A stretch of 64,000 bases of DNA from an uncultured Flammeovirgaceae bacterium (GTDB taxonomy: Bacteria; Bacteroidota; Bacteroidia; Cytophagales; Cyclobacteriaceae), in the NCBI GenBank assembly GCA_937883755.1, contig CAKZYA010000063.1:124001-188000 (forward strand), in the 5' to 3' direction. The translations under genes and the position numbers were made by a program. Each line of letters starts with the position of its first letter. The first letter of the stretch is position 1. Positions 34,355 to 42,349 of this stretch are shown here, in pieces. Under the pieces are notes generated by a model. That model searched no databases. It was not told the origin of the DNA and worked only from the letters and a program-made list of their open reading frames with translations.

Positions 34355-35107
34355 CTATTTAGCCATTGCGGTAGGTTCACCTTCAGAAGCGGTGATATCA
34401 AAACCTACATTCACGGTATCGTAAATAAGCTCATCTTTAGCCCGGGCTTCGTAGCCATTTTCTTCGCGGAAGTTTACCCCCCACTTAGAACGGTCAATAT
34501 TAAATTTGGCCTCAGCAGTTACCTGACCGTCAGTTATGCTTACTTTGGCAGGGAAAGTAATGCTCAAGGTTGTACCCCGCATGGTTAAATTACCCGTGAT
34601 GCTGTGGGTAGGGTCGGCCAGACTATATTCGTCTACTTCTTCGTCATTTACTACCACTGCCATTTTACCTTCAGCAGCAGCCATTTCACCCGAATAAGCT
34701 TCCACACTCGTAATTTCAAATGTAGCGGTTGGGTATTCCTCAACACTGAAGAAGTCACCAGACTTCAGATGGTTGGTTAATTTGTCTTTGTACTCACCTT
34801 CTAGGTCTTCTACGTTAATGGCGTTCATATCCATAGTAAAACTTCCGCCTTCTATCTCGCCATTCAGCACCGAGATAGTACCACCTTGAATACCGATAGT
34901 TCCGTTATGCCTTCCAGTTGGTTTAAAGCCATACCACATAAGCTGGCTCTCAGCCGCGTTTACCGAGTAATCAGCCGCCGAAGCACTTACTTCTTCTACT
35001 TCTTGGGCTTCACTAACTTCAGCTTCGGTTCCACCGGGCTTCTGTTGGCAACTAAAGAGCGCAGCTCCTAAAAACAGGGATAAAATGGAAATGCGAGTCA
35101 TGTTCAT
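34355..35107 (-). CDS. YceI-family lipoprotein
   Basis: A 250-residue protein with a lipoprotein signal (LFLGAALFSC, Cys20) and an acidic linker. The YceI lipocalin-like beta barrel runs from about residue 48 (YSVNAAESQLMWYGFKPT) and includes IEGGSFTMDMNAI, FFSVEEYPTATFEITS and FNIDRSKWGV. YceI proteins bind polyisoprenoid or other lipidic molecules in the periplasm. A 16-base perfect palindrome lies 67-82 bases upstream. The gene is behind the sialate esterase gene on the same strand, but a 103-base gap and the palindrome suggest its own promoter. Confidence 0.93.
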   Translation of the reverse strand: MNMTRISILSLFLGAALFSCQQKPGGTEAEVSEAQEVEEVSASAADYSVNAAESQLMWYGFKPTGRHNGTIGIQGGTISVLNGEIEGGSFTMDMNAINVEDLEGEYKDKLTNHLKSGDFFSVEEYPTATFEITSVEAYSGEMAAAEGKMAVVVNDEEVDEYSLADPTHSITGNLTMRGTTLSITFPAKVSITDGQVTAEAKFNIDRSKWGVNFREENGYEARAKDELIYDTVNVGFDITASEGEPTAMAK

Positions 35108-35173
35108 AATTAATTAAGATAGATAGTGAAAAAGACTAATAAAGCACTATAACGAGTAGCAAGACCTTTTGTT

Positions 35174-35189
35174 TATTGTAACTACAATA
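35174..35189. promoter_or_regulatory. Palindromic operator-like site upstream of yceI
   Basis: TATTGTA, two bases, TACAATA: a perfect 7+7 palindrome of the form bound by winged-helix regulators such as the MarR family. It lies 67-82 bases upstream of the YceI start. Confidence 0.4.
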
Positions 35190-35210
35190 TTTCTAAAAAA
35201 TCACAAAAAC

Positions 35211-37157
35211 TTAGCTTTCAATATTCATTACTTCCCAATCGTCGGTACGGAAAGGAGAAGCCGGTAACCCTTCCGAGTTATACAAATTCACATCCGGATT
35301 ACTGTACCAACCGTAACGAACCGCAGCGGGTGTGCTTACCGATGGGTGTTTAATTGAAATTTCATTGTCGCTAATGATGTTAGCTTGAGTTGGGTAAAAT
35401 TGTCGATCTTCCCCAGCAATCTCAAAGCCTCTTAACTTTTCATCCGGCATCTTGAAAAGCCCTTCGCCCACGTGCTCAAATGTTAGAATAATTGAATCCC
35501 CTGCCATGCGCATTGATTCATAGATAGGTCCAGAATGCACATTTTCTTCTCCGTAGGCCACTTTTTGAGCTGCCTGAGCTAATCGGTAGCCCACATCTTG
35601 TTTATTGCGAGGATGAATATCAGTGGAATCGCCAATATCAATAGTTACCGCCATTCCTGTATTAGGTAAGCTAAGTGTCATCAGTTGCGCTTCGCGCAGG
35701 CGGGGCCAGTCTTCGGGGTGAGAACCAGGCGTATTAAAATTAGCCAGTTGCACAAACAAAAATGGGAAGTCACCAATACCCCACTGCGATCGCCAGTCAT
35801 CAATCAGTAGCGGAAATAGAGTTTGGTACTGTTGTGCCCGACTGGCGTTACTCTCTCCCTGATACCAGATTACTCCCTTGATGGGGTAAAGCAGGAGCGG
35901 ATTAATCATAGCGTTGTACAAAATAGTGGGCTCTTGAGGATAAGGAGCCACATCAGGAAAATCACCCTCCTGACTCTGATCATATTTCCACTCGCCATCA
36001 ATAGATACCGATAGCCTTTGACCATTGCGAGATAAATACATTTCATCGGCTGGTCCGGAGAATCCGCCGCCCCCACCCGTATCGAGCACCCGAGTAGTAA
36101 TGGTGTTTTCTCCACCTTTCACCAGTTGAGGAGGAACTTCATATTCCCGAGGCACATTGTAACCCTGAGTTTCACCCACTTTTTGACCATTCACCCAGGT
36201 GATGTCGGCATCATCGATTGCCCCCAGGTGTAAAGTAAGCGGTTGGTTTTCGTACGATTGGGGTAGTGTTACCGTTTTCTGAAACCACACAAACCCATTG
36301 AAGTCTTCTAGCGGTGGGTCAGCTTGTTCCCACAGAGTAGGTAATGTCATAGTAGACCAATCTTCCGTGCTCATCGGAATCGTCAACTGAGATAAGTGGG
36401 TATTGGCTTGCTCTATTACTTCTTGTTGTAGTGCCTGTTTCTCAGAGAAACTCAAATTGTCCGACTCATCAGCCTGAACGGAATCCAGAAAGGTAGCAAA
36501 ACTATCTATCTTCCGAACGGAAGGCTCGCTTACCCAAGCTTCGGCAGTAGTACCTCCCCAAGAAGAGTGCAGCAAACCAATAGGTACCTCTTGATCTTGA
36601 TGAATTTCCCGACCGAAAAAGTAGGCAACGGCTGAGAAGTTGGCGACTGTCTCGGGCGAACAAGCCTGCCAGCTACCACTATCTAACTGATTCAGTAACT
36701 CCGTGCTAGTGTTGCGATACACTGTAAATAGACGAATATCGGGATAGTTAGCATTGGCAATTTCTTCTTCGTAATTATCAACCTGAGCACTCAGCGGCCA
36801 CTCCATATTGGATTGCCCCGAAGCTAACCAAACATCCCCGATCATGATGTTTTCCAGCACGGTCTTTTCTTCTCCCCGCATAATCATTTGATAAGGCCCA
36901 CCAGCTTCCATCGGCGGTAAATTTACTTGCCACTGCCCTTTTTCGTCTACCTCAACCTGAGAAACCTGTTTATTAAATTCTATTTCCAACATTCCACCCG
37001 GATCTGCGGTACCCCATATCGGAATTTCAATCCCTCGTTGTAACACCGCATTACTGGTGAAAAGCTGGTGAGGCTCTACTTGTGTGGCCGTAGGTGACTG
37101 GCAGCGTATCAGCGCAATGGAAACTAGCAAGAGAATGGGCACTAATGGGGTTTTCAT
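35211..37157 (-). CDS. Sialate O-acetylesterase-family (SGNH) enzyme
   Basis: A 648-residue exported esterase with an N-terminal signal ending near residue 19. The catalytic Ser116 lies in WLASGQSNMEWPL, and the second block GVIWYQGESNA and late H-P-R-N-K segment (DIHPRNKQDVGYRLA) complete a sialate O-acetylesterase-type SGNH domain. A galactose-binding-like jelly roll (FVWFQKTVTLP, ADITWVNGQKVGETQGY) is inserted in the middle, from about residue 270 to 375, as in other Bacteroidota members. It removes acetyl groups from sugars, either sialic acids or plant and algal polysaccharides. The gene stands apart from both SusCD loci. Confidence 0.92.
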   Translation of the reverse strand: MKTPLVPILLLVSIALIRCQSPTATQVEPHQLFTSNAVLQRGIEIPIWGTADPGGMLEIEFNKQVSQVEVDEKGQWQVNLPPMEAGGPYQMIMRGEEKTVLENIMIGDVWLASGQSNMEWPLSAQVDNYEEEIANANYPDIRLFTVYRNTSTELLNQLDSGSWQACSPETVANFSAVAYFFGREIHQDQEVPIGLLHSSWGGTTAEAWVSEPSVRKIDSFATFLDSVQADESDNLSFSEKQALQQEVIEQANTHLSQLTIPMSTEDWSTMTLPTLWEQADPPLEDFNGFVWFQKTVTLPQSYENQPLTLHLGAIDDADITWVNGQKVGETQGYNVPREYEVPPQLVKGGENTITTRVLDTGGGGGFSGPADEMYLSRNGQRLSVSIDGEWKYDQSQEGDFPDVAPYPQEPTILYNAMINPLLLYPIKGVIWYQGESNASRAQQYQTLFPLLIDDWRSQWGIGDFPFLFVQLANFNTPGSHPEDWPRLREAQLMTLSLPNTGMAVTIDIGDSTDIHPRNKQDVGYRLAQAAQKVAYGEENVHSGPIYESMRMAGDSIILTFEHVGEGLFKMPDEKLRGFEIAGEDRQFYPTQANIISDNEISIKHPSVSTPAAVRYGWYSNPDVNLYNSEGLPASPFRTDDWEVMNIES

Positions 37158-37200
37158 AATTTCGTTTGTTCGGTGTATTGTAGTTCTGATACCAAATATT

Positions 37201-37208
37201 CAAAATTA
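37201..37208 (-). promoter_or_regulatory. -7 element upstream of the sialate esterase gene
   Basis: On the minus strand this reads TAATTTTG (TAnnTTTG), 43 bases before the ATG at 37157. A TTTG lies 24 bases further upstream (37236-37233), slightly too far for the usual spacer. Confidence 0.35.
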
Positions 37209-37318
37209 TTCCCTTTATTTCACAGGAACACTCAAATACCTGAATACTGATTCTACTCAGCATACAAACTATTCGAGACTGAAAAGTTATTATGTTGCCT
37301 TTTTCCTATATTTCGGGT

Positions 37319-37780
37319 ATGGAATACTTTGAAGCCATTCGGCGGGGTGAAATAGATGCGGTAAAACAGCACCTGTCTGAAAACCCCGATCTGCTGAATA
37401 AACGTGATTCTCGCGGATTTCCGTCTCTGATCCTAGCCAGCTATAATGAACAATACAAAATGACGGAATACTTATTAGATACCGGAGCTGATATCAATGT
37501 TCAGGATGCTGCGGGTAATACCGCGCTGATGGGTGTATGCTTTAAAGGTTATCCAAAAATTGCCCAGCTCCTTATTGAGCGAGGAGTCGATGTTGATAAA
37601 CAAAATACTAACGGGGCTACAGCTCTAATTTACACGGCTACTTTCGGCCAGCGGGAGATTGCGGAGTTGCTAATCAAACACGGAGCTGATAAAGCTATTC
37701 GGGATCAACGAGGAAATACTGCCCTTGACCATGCCCGCATGCAAGGAGCACCCGGTATAGTAGAGTTACTCAGTAACTAA
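37319..37780 (+). CDS. Ankyrin-repeat protein
   Basis: A soluble protein of 153 residues if the start is ATG 37319, which I prefer because the repeat fold begins directly there (EYFEAIRRGEIDAVKQHL). An ATG at 37292 would add nine non-conserved residues. Four to five ankyrin repeats follow, with clear DAAGNTALMGVCFKGY, NTNGATALIYTATFGQ and DQRGNTALDHARMQG turns and helices such as IAELLIKHGAD. There is no signal peptide, so it should act in the cytoplasm as a binding protein. The partner is unknown. Confidence 0.88.
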   Translation: MEYFEAIRRGEIDAVKQHLSENPDLLNKRDSRGFPSLILASYNEQYKMTEYLLDTGADINVQDAAGNTALMGVCFKGYPKIAQLLIERGVDVDKQNTNGATALIYTATFGQREIAELLIKHGADKAIRDQRGNTALDHARMQGAPGIVELLSN

Positions 37781-37803
37781 TATTTATTCCGGTATTCTCC
37801 TTC

Positions 37804-38511
37804 TTACTCTAGCTTAGTAAGCAACATGTAAGTCTCTAAGTTTCCTTTTTGGTCATAGCTTTCCGATTTTACCATTCCAATATTACGGGCAAACCAGTGA
37901 ACACCTGGGTATGTCATAACACGATCCATTCCCATCACCTTCATATTTACTTCGGTAGTGTACGTAATTTTAAAGCAATCAAATGTACCCGCTGGGGTAG
38001 TGATTTCCTCCTGCCCCACTACCTTACGATCCGTCATTACCACCTCATTAGACATCATACCGGCACCACTGTCGCCCATCTTTAACTTAATTGTCGTTTT
38101 GCTATCAGGTAACTCTTGCCCCACCGACATGTCAGACGGTAGCACGATATAATCAGTTTCAACTTCAGTATCCATTCCCTCCATTGATTCAAACTGATCC
38201 ATTTGCATCATTTGACTCATGTCAACTTTAACGCTGTTACCTTCACAGATCACAGTGAATGATCCTTCGGTTATCATTTTATCCTTCTTGTCAAATAACT
38301 TAGTGTTAATGGTTGCTTCTAGTTCACCACCACTTTTATCTACCTCCATCACCACGTTCTCCTGTCGGGTTTCTACCTTATCTTTTTTATCATAATAAGT
38401 GAGATGAAATACGGAACCCGGTTCCATCCGGTAAAAATTATCTTCGCATTCCTGAGCGAACGCTCCGCTAAGTAAGAATAAGCTAAGTAGTGTTAATACA
38501 ATGTTTTTCAT
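37804..38511 (-). CDS. Exported TapB/DUF3108-like protein
   Basis: A 235-residue protein with a signal peptide (LTLLSLFLLSGAFAQ). The mature part is a beta-rich domain with TPAGTFDCFKITYTTEV and PGVHWFARNIGMVKSESYDQKGNLE, which recall the DUF3108/TapB-like families of exported beta-barrel proteins. A Met/Gln-rich loop (MMQMDQFESMEGMD) is unusual. It lies 47 bases behind the PLP-desulfhydrase gene on the same strand, perhaps in one transcript. The function of this family is not settled; the assignment is by motif resemblance only. Confidence 0.65.
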   Translation of the reverse strand: MKNIVLTLLSLFLLSGAFAQECEDNFYRMEPGSVFHLTYYDKKDKVETRQENVVMEVDKSGGELEATINTKLFDKKDKMITEGSFTVICEGNSVKVDMSQMMQMDQFESMEGMDTEVETDYIVLPSDMSVGQELPDSKTTIKLKMGDSGAGMMSNEVVMTDRKVVGQEEITTPAGTFDCFKITYTTEVNMKVMGMDRVMTYPGVHWFARNIGMVKSESYDQKGNLETYMLLTKLE

Positions 38512-38558
38512 GAGCTTGGTTTTTCTGATTAATACAAACTGTTAGTTCTTAGTAAACA

Positions 38559-39494
38559 CTAACCTTCTAAAATACACAAATTTTTGTTTTTGCACCTCTC
38601 ATTGAACCCAGCAATACCCTGCAACCCACCGGTGTGAATTGCTAATAAACGAGTGTGGACTGGGAAGAAACCTTGTTTGATAAGGTCAAAGAGACCGTAA
38701 AATAGCTTTCCCGTATATACTGGATCAAGCAATATCTGGTGTTTCTGCCGAAATTCGTTGATAAAATTGACCAATTCAGCATTTACCTTCGCGTAACCAC
38801 CGAAGTGGTAATCGGTAATTAACTGATAATTAGTGTACAAACGATTTTGGTAGTGAGTTGTAAGCTGGTTGATAGCATCATACAGAAATTCCCCTCCTTT
38901 CAACGCTGGAAAACCTAGCACTTTTTTCTGCCCCTCCAGCCTTACCAGTAATCCGGCTATTGTTCCTCCAGTACCTGCACTGCATACTACAGCATCACAG
39001 AGCAACTTTTCTGGTAAAATTTCGGAACAGCCTCGAACCGCTAACGCATTGGTACCTCCTTCCGGTAGTAAATAAAAAGGTCCGAACTTTTGCTGAAGTT
39101 GATTTACAAAAGATGCACCTGCTTTATTTCGGTACTCTTCCCGACTTACAAAGTGTAATTGCATACCTTGTGCTTCAGCAAACTGCAAGGTAGGATTTAG
39201 CACTTCAGGCCGTTCTCCCCGAATAACCCCAATGGTTTTGAAACCGTGCTGTGCTCCCGCTGCTGCCGTAGCGTGAATATGATTAGAGTAGGCTCCACCA
39301 AACGTAAGCAGCGTATTTTTCCCTTCTTTTTTAGCTTGCTGAAGATTATACTTCAGTTTATACCACTTATTGCCAGACGATAAAGGATACATCTCATCCA
39401 GCCTTAAGACTGAAATTGCTACTTGAGCAGTAGCTAAAAGTTCATCCTGAAGAGGTTGAATGATCGGCGTTACGTTTGCGTTCATCATTGGCAA
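38559..39494 (-). CDS. 1-aminocyclopropane-1-carboxylate deaminase/D-cysteine desulfhydrase-family enzyme
   Basis: A 311-residue fold type II PLP enzyme. The PLP lysine is likely Lys46 in SGNKWYKLKYN, and the cofactor-binding TFGGAYSNHIHATAAAG follows at residues 64-80. The phosphate-binding loop is in CSAGTGGTIAGLL, and ALRVG-type substrate residues are replaced by LPEGGTNALAVRG. It degrades D-cysteine or a related D-amino acid, or deaminates ACC, in the cytoplasm. It is divergent from the pseudouridine synthase gene across a 41-base gap. The start could be Met1, Met3 or Met4, which makes little difference. Confidence 0.9.
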   Translation of the reverse strand: MPMMNANVTPIIQPLQDELLATAQVAISVLRLDEMYPLSSGNKWYKLKYNLQQAKKEGKNTLLTFGGAYSNHIHATAAAGAQHGFKTIGVIRGERPEVLNPTLQFAEAQGMQLHFVSREEYRNKAGASFVNQLQQKFGPFYLLPEGGTNALAVRGCSEILPEKLLCDAVVCSAGTGGTIAGLLVRLEGQKKVLGFPALKGGEFLYDAINQLTTHYQNRLYTNYQLITDYHFGGYAKVNAELVNFINEFRQKHQILLDPVYTGKLFYGLFDLIKQGFFPVHTRLLAIHTGGLQGIAGFNERCKNKNLCILEG

Positions 39495-39535
39495 GCAAAA
39501 TTGCGTAAATTCGCCCGCGAAAGAAAATACATTGT

Positions 39536-40567
39536 ATGAGCCTCGATCATCTGGATGATAGCGAAGAATCGGAAGAGCTATTCGAACACCATCGCTTAGT
39601 AGCGTCCCCCAAGCAGGAGCTTACTCGAATAGATAAGTACTTACTTACCTTTTTGCCTAATGTAACCCGCTCGAAGATACAAGCCGCTATCAAAGAGGAA
39701 TACGTATTGGTAAATAAACAAGCGGTAAAACCGAATTACAAAGTCCGCCCCAACGATGAGATTGTAGTATCGCTACCCGACCCACCTCGCGATACGGAGG
39801 TTCGCCCAGAAGATATTCCGCTGAATATTGTGTACGAAGATGACTACCTACTGGTAGTAAATAAACCGCCAGGAATGGTGGTACACCCAGCGCATAAAAA
39901 CTGGTCGGGCACGTTAGTCAACGCACTAGTTCATCACTTTCAGCAGTTGCCACATATGAAGGGTAATGAAGGTCGTCCCGGCCTAGTACACCGGATTGAC
40001 AAAGACACCTCAGGCCTGCTGGTAATCGCTAAAACCGAAGCGGCGATGACCGGGCTAGCCAAGCAATTTTTTCACCATACCATCGAGCGTACCTACCAAG
40101 CGCTAGTTTGGGGCGAGCCGGAAGAAGCCCAAGGAACTATTGATGTCCACATTGGCCGTAGCCTCAAAGACCGACGGGTAACCGTGGCGTTTCCGAAGGG
40201 CGATATGGGTCGCCACGCGATTACTCACTATCAGATGCTTCAGTCGCTTCGCTACGTCTCGCTGGTGCAGTGCCGATTGGAAACCGGACGTACTCATCAG
40301 ATTCGGGCACATATGAAGTATCTGGGACATCCACTATTTAATGATGCAATTTACGGTGGAAACGAAATACGAAAGGGCACCAAATTTACCAAGTACAAGC
40401 AATTTGTAGAAAACTGCTTCAAACTGATGCCCCGCCAAGCCCTTCACGCTAAATCCCTCGGCTTTGAGCACCCTATTACCAAAGAACACCTATTTTTCGA
40501 CTCGGAATTACCTGAAGACTTTCAATCGGTTTTAGAGAAGTGGCAGCACTATGTGCAGTATAATTAA
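39536..40567 (+). CDS. RluD-type pseudouridine synthase (RluA family)
   Basis: A 343-residue enzyme that converts uridines to pseudouridine in rRNA or tRNA. An N-terminal S4 RNA-binding domain (RIDKYLLTFLPNVTRSKIQ, about residues 30-85) precedes the catalytic domain. The catalytic Asp lies in GLVHRIDKDTSGLLVIAKT, and ETGRTHQIRAHMKYLGHPLFND and the final LHAKSLGFEHP block are intact. The domain order and length match RluD, which modifies the helix 69 region of 23S rRNA, but I cannot separate RluD from RluC by eye. No partner gene is evident. Confidence 0.93.
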   Translation: MSLDHLDDSEESEELFEHHRLVASPKQELTRIDKYLLTFLPNVTRSKIQAAIKEEYVLVNKQAVKPNYKVRPNDEIVVSLPDPPRDTEVRPEDIPLNIVYEDDYLLVVNKPPGMVVHPAHKNWSGTLVNALVHHFQQLPHMKGNEGRPGLVHRIDKDTSGLLVIAKTEAAMTGLAKQFFHHTIERTYQALVWGEPEEAQGTIDVHIGRSLKDRRVTVAFPKGDMGRHAITHYQMLQSLRYVSLVQCRLETGRTHQIRAHMKYLGHPLFNDAIYGGNEIRKGTKFTKYKQFVENCFKLMPRQALHAKSLGFEHPITKEHLFFDSELPEDFQSVLEKWQHYVQYN

Positions 40568-40777
40568 TGATATTTTCCGGTAGCTTCTTTTATCTTCTTT
40601 ATTGGTACTTACGTTTTTGATTAACAGAAGATCATATGATACTAGATCTTCAGTAGACAGCTCTACTTTCATGTTTTATCCATTACTGATTCCACTGTGG
40701 GCGTTTAGATATTTAAAATTTACTTGTGGTTAGAGTATTACTGCTTAATATCTCTTTATAGAAAAAAGGGGCGACAG

Positions 40778-41845
40778 TTATCTATAAATGAATGGTATAT
40801 CCGTGCTTTCAACTATTGCAAAATCATCAAGATATTTTAGTGTGAAAGCTTCCATAGATTTAAGGGCTAATTTAGGCTCTTTGCTAGGACCTAGCATTAT
40901 GTGCGTAAGTATATCTTTCAAGGAATCAGAAACCCTGTATGAGCTTTTGACTGAAGAATCAGCTTCCGATTCTCCAAACTGTAAGTTTAAGTAGGGAATA
41001 ATTAATCCTCCCTTCACTCTAAAATCTACTGGATACTGTTCTGGATGAGACTCGTATGAATTTTTATCAATAAATGCCACAATCCTATATTCATTTTCAT
41101 GCTTAAATGCTTTGTTTTTAAACATTGACGCTAACTGCATAATATGATTTACACAATTTCCAGCATATTCAGCATACCCTTCTACATATCCATCACATCC
41201 CGGTTTCGTACTTCCGTTAGCTTCACAATTTATTTGGTTCACTTGCCGATCTAAAATTCCTTTAACGATCTTTTTCTGTTTTGCCAGATCATATTCACAT
41301 TTACTTATTCTGAAGTAAGGCATCTTTTCAAGTGAAGAAAGTAGCTGAGAGTGGTTGAAACCTATTGACACTCCACCCTCACCAGAGTATGCAATCCACT
41401 GGCTTAATGAGTTTCTTTCTGCCGAAAGTGAAAAAATAAATAAGCTATTCGGTTTGACTTTAGGTAATCGTGAGTGATAGCTAAAATCTAAGTAAGTTTC
41501 ATCCCTGTTGTATCTTCCAAGAACCCTAACAATATTGTCTTTTAAACACTTCTCTATCATCTTGTAGTATTCTTCTGAATAGCTCGAGTTTAAAGATTTA
41601 TATTCTTTATTTTGTATGTATTCTTCAGTTGCTTCTATTGCTATCTCTACACCATAGGTATGCTCTTTTGCATCGTTTAAATAGCTAACTTCAGTCATCC
41701 ATATTGATTGGTTCTTAACTATATGGTAGAAGCTATCCATTGAAGTGTAATGATATAGTACTTGCTCCGGGTCAGAGAGCCCAAATACTTCTTTAAAATA
41801 GTCCGTTAGTCTAAAACGATAGAAAGCTTGATCATAAACTGACAT
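40778..41845 (-). CDS. DUF2971-domain protein
   Basis: A 355-residue soluble protein with the DUF2971 pattern: LYHYTSMDSFYHIVKNQSIWMTE at about residues 29-52, SYLNDAKEHTYG, FSLSAERNSLSQWIAYSGEGG, and a late FKNKAFKHENEYRIV segment. DUF2971 proteins are widespread in variable genome regions, sometimes beside defence or mobile genes, but their activity is not established; I recall suggestions of a relation to ADP-ribosyltransferase-like folds. It is A/T-rich, stands alone between two non-coding stretches and has an antitoxin-like ORF just upstream. It looks acquired. Confidence 0.88.
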   Translation of the reverse strand: MSVYDQAFYRFRLTDYFKEVFGLSDPEQVLYHYTSMDSFYHIVKNQSIWMTEVSYLNDAKEHTYGVEIAIEATEEYIQNKEYKSLNSSYSEEYYKMIEKCLKDNIVRVLGRYNRDETYLDFSYHSRLPKVKPNSLFIFSLSAERNSLSQWIAYSGEGGVSIGFNHSQLLSSLEKMPYFRISKCEYDLAKQKKIVKGILDRQVNQINCEANGSTKPGCDGYVEGYAEYAGNCVNHIMQLASMFKNKAFKHENEYRIVAFIDKNSYESHPEQYPVDFRVKGGLIIPYLNLQFGESEADSSVKSSYRVSDSLKDILTHIMLGPSKEPKLALKSMEAFTLKYLDDFAIVESTDIPFIYR

Positions 41846-41876
41846 ACTGTGAAATTATATAATATCTAACAAGTAA

Positions 41877-41990
41877 TTACCGATTATCAGAGACTATTTG
41901 ATCAATCACCGCTTTGAGTGGATCGTAAGATTCTAACGCAACTTTTTGCTCTTCCTTAGAGGGACGTTTAAGTTTTTTGTAGTTCGTCAT
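41877..41990 (-). pseudogene. Truncated antitoxin/excisionase-like N-terminal fragment
   Basis: A 37-codon frame (ATG at 41990, stop at 41877-41879), found by hand on the minus strand. It reads KRPSKEEQKVALESYDPLK and continues to VIDQIVSDN. This resembles, from memory, the N-terminus of excisionase/HTH-type antitoxins of PIN toxin pairs, which begin RP(S/T)KEEQKVALESYDAL and continue for over 100 residues. Here the frame stops before the DNA-binding half and the DUF2971 gene begins 32 bases later. It is either a gene remnant or a genuine small ORF. The family match needs a database check. Confidence 0.45.
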
Positions 41991-42085
41991 ACACAGGAGC
42001 TTTGTTGCTCACATATAAATATAAACGAAATATTCGAGAACAGATTCATTATAAGAATTATGGGTGCATAACAAAATGTCGGGGG

Positions 42086-42152
42086 AGACTTCCGAAGTTT
42101 CGAGAAAAGATACTTTCTTTTGGTATCAATGAGCAAAGAACTTCGGAAGTCT
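42086..42152. repeat. 14-base perfect inverted repeat with structured loop
   Basis: AGACTTCCGAAGTT (42086-42099) and AACTTCGGAAGTCT (42139-42152) are perfectly complementary. The 39-base loop holds a second inner repeat, GATAC...GTATC, and a T run follows the right arm. It could be a terminator-like structure, a small structured RNA or a mobile repeat. Confidence 0.55.
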
Positions 42153-42226
42153 TTTTACCACTAGCAACAAAATATTATGGACCCAGAATTATGCAGTATT
42201 GTGTACTGATACAAAACTATATAAGC

Positions 42227-42278
42227 ACGTCATTAATATCAGCAGATTACTTCTTCGCTTCGCTCATCGTAATGACGT
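42227..42278. repeat. REP-like intergenic repeat
   Basis: The outer arms ACGTCATTA and TAATGACGT are perfectly complementary, enclosing CAGATTACTTCTTCGCTTCG. Read on the minus strand it resembles the well-known repeat family that starts GTCATTGCGAGCGAAGCGAA and ends CAATCTG. This one is a degenerate copy. Similar elements are spread by REP-associated transposases. Confidence 0.6.
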
Positions 42279-42349
42279 TAAAATAAATATGATCGAGCAT
42301 TTATCTTACTGAAATATAGTAAATTTATCTCGACTAAATACGAGTAAGA

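Noticed and set aside
42002-42286. 94-codon plus-strand reading frame
   Set aside because: It runs straight through the inverted repeat and the REP-like element, so it is most likely non-coding.
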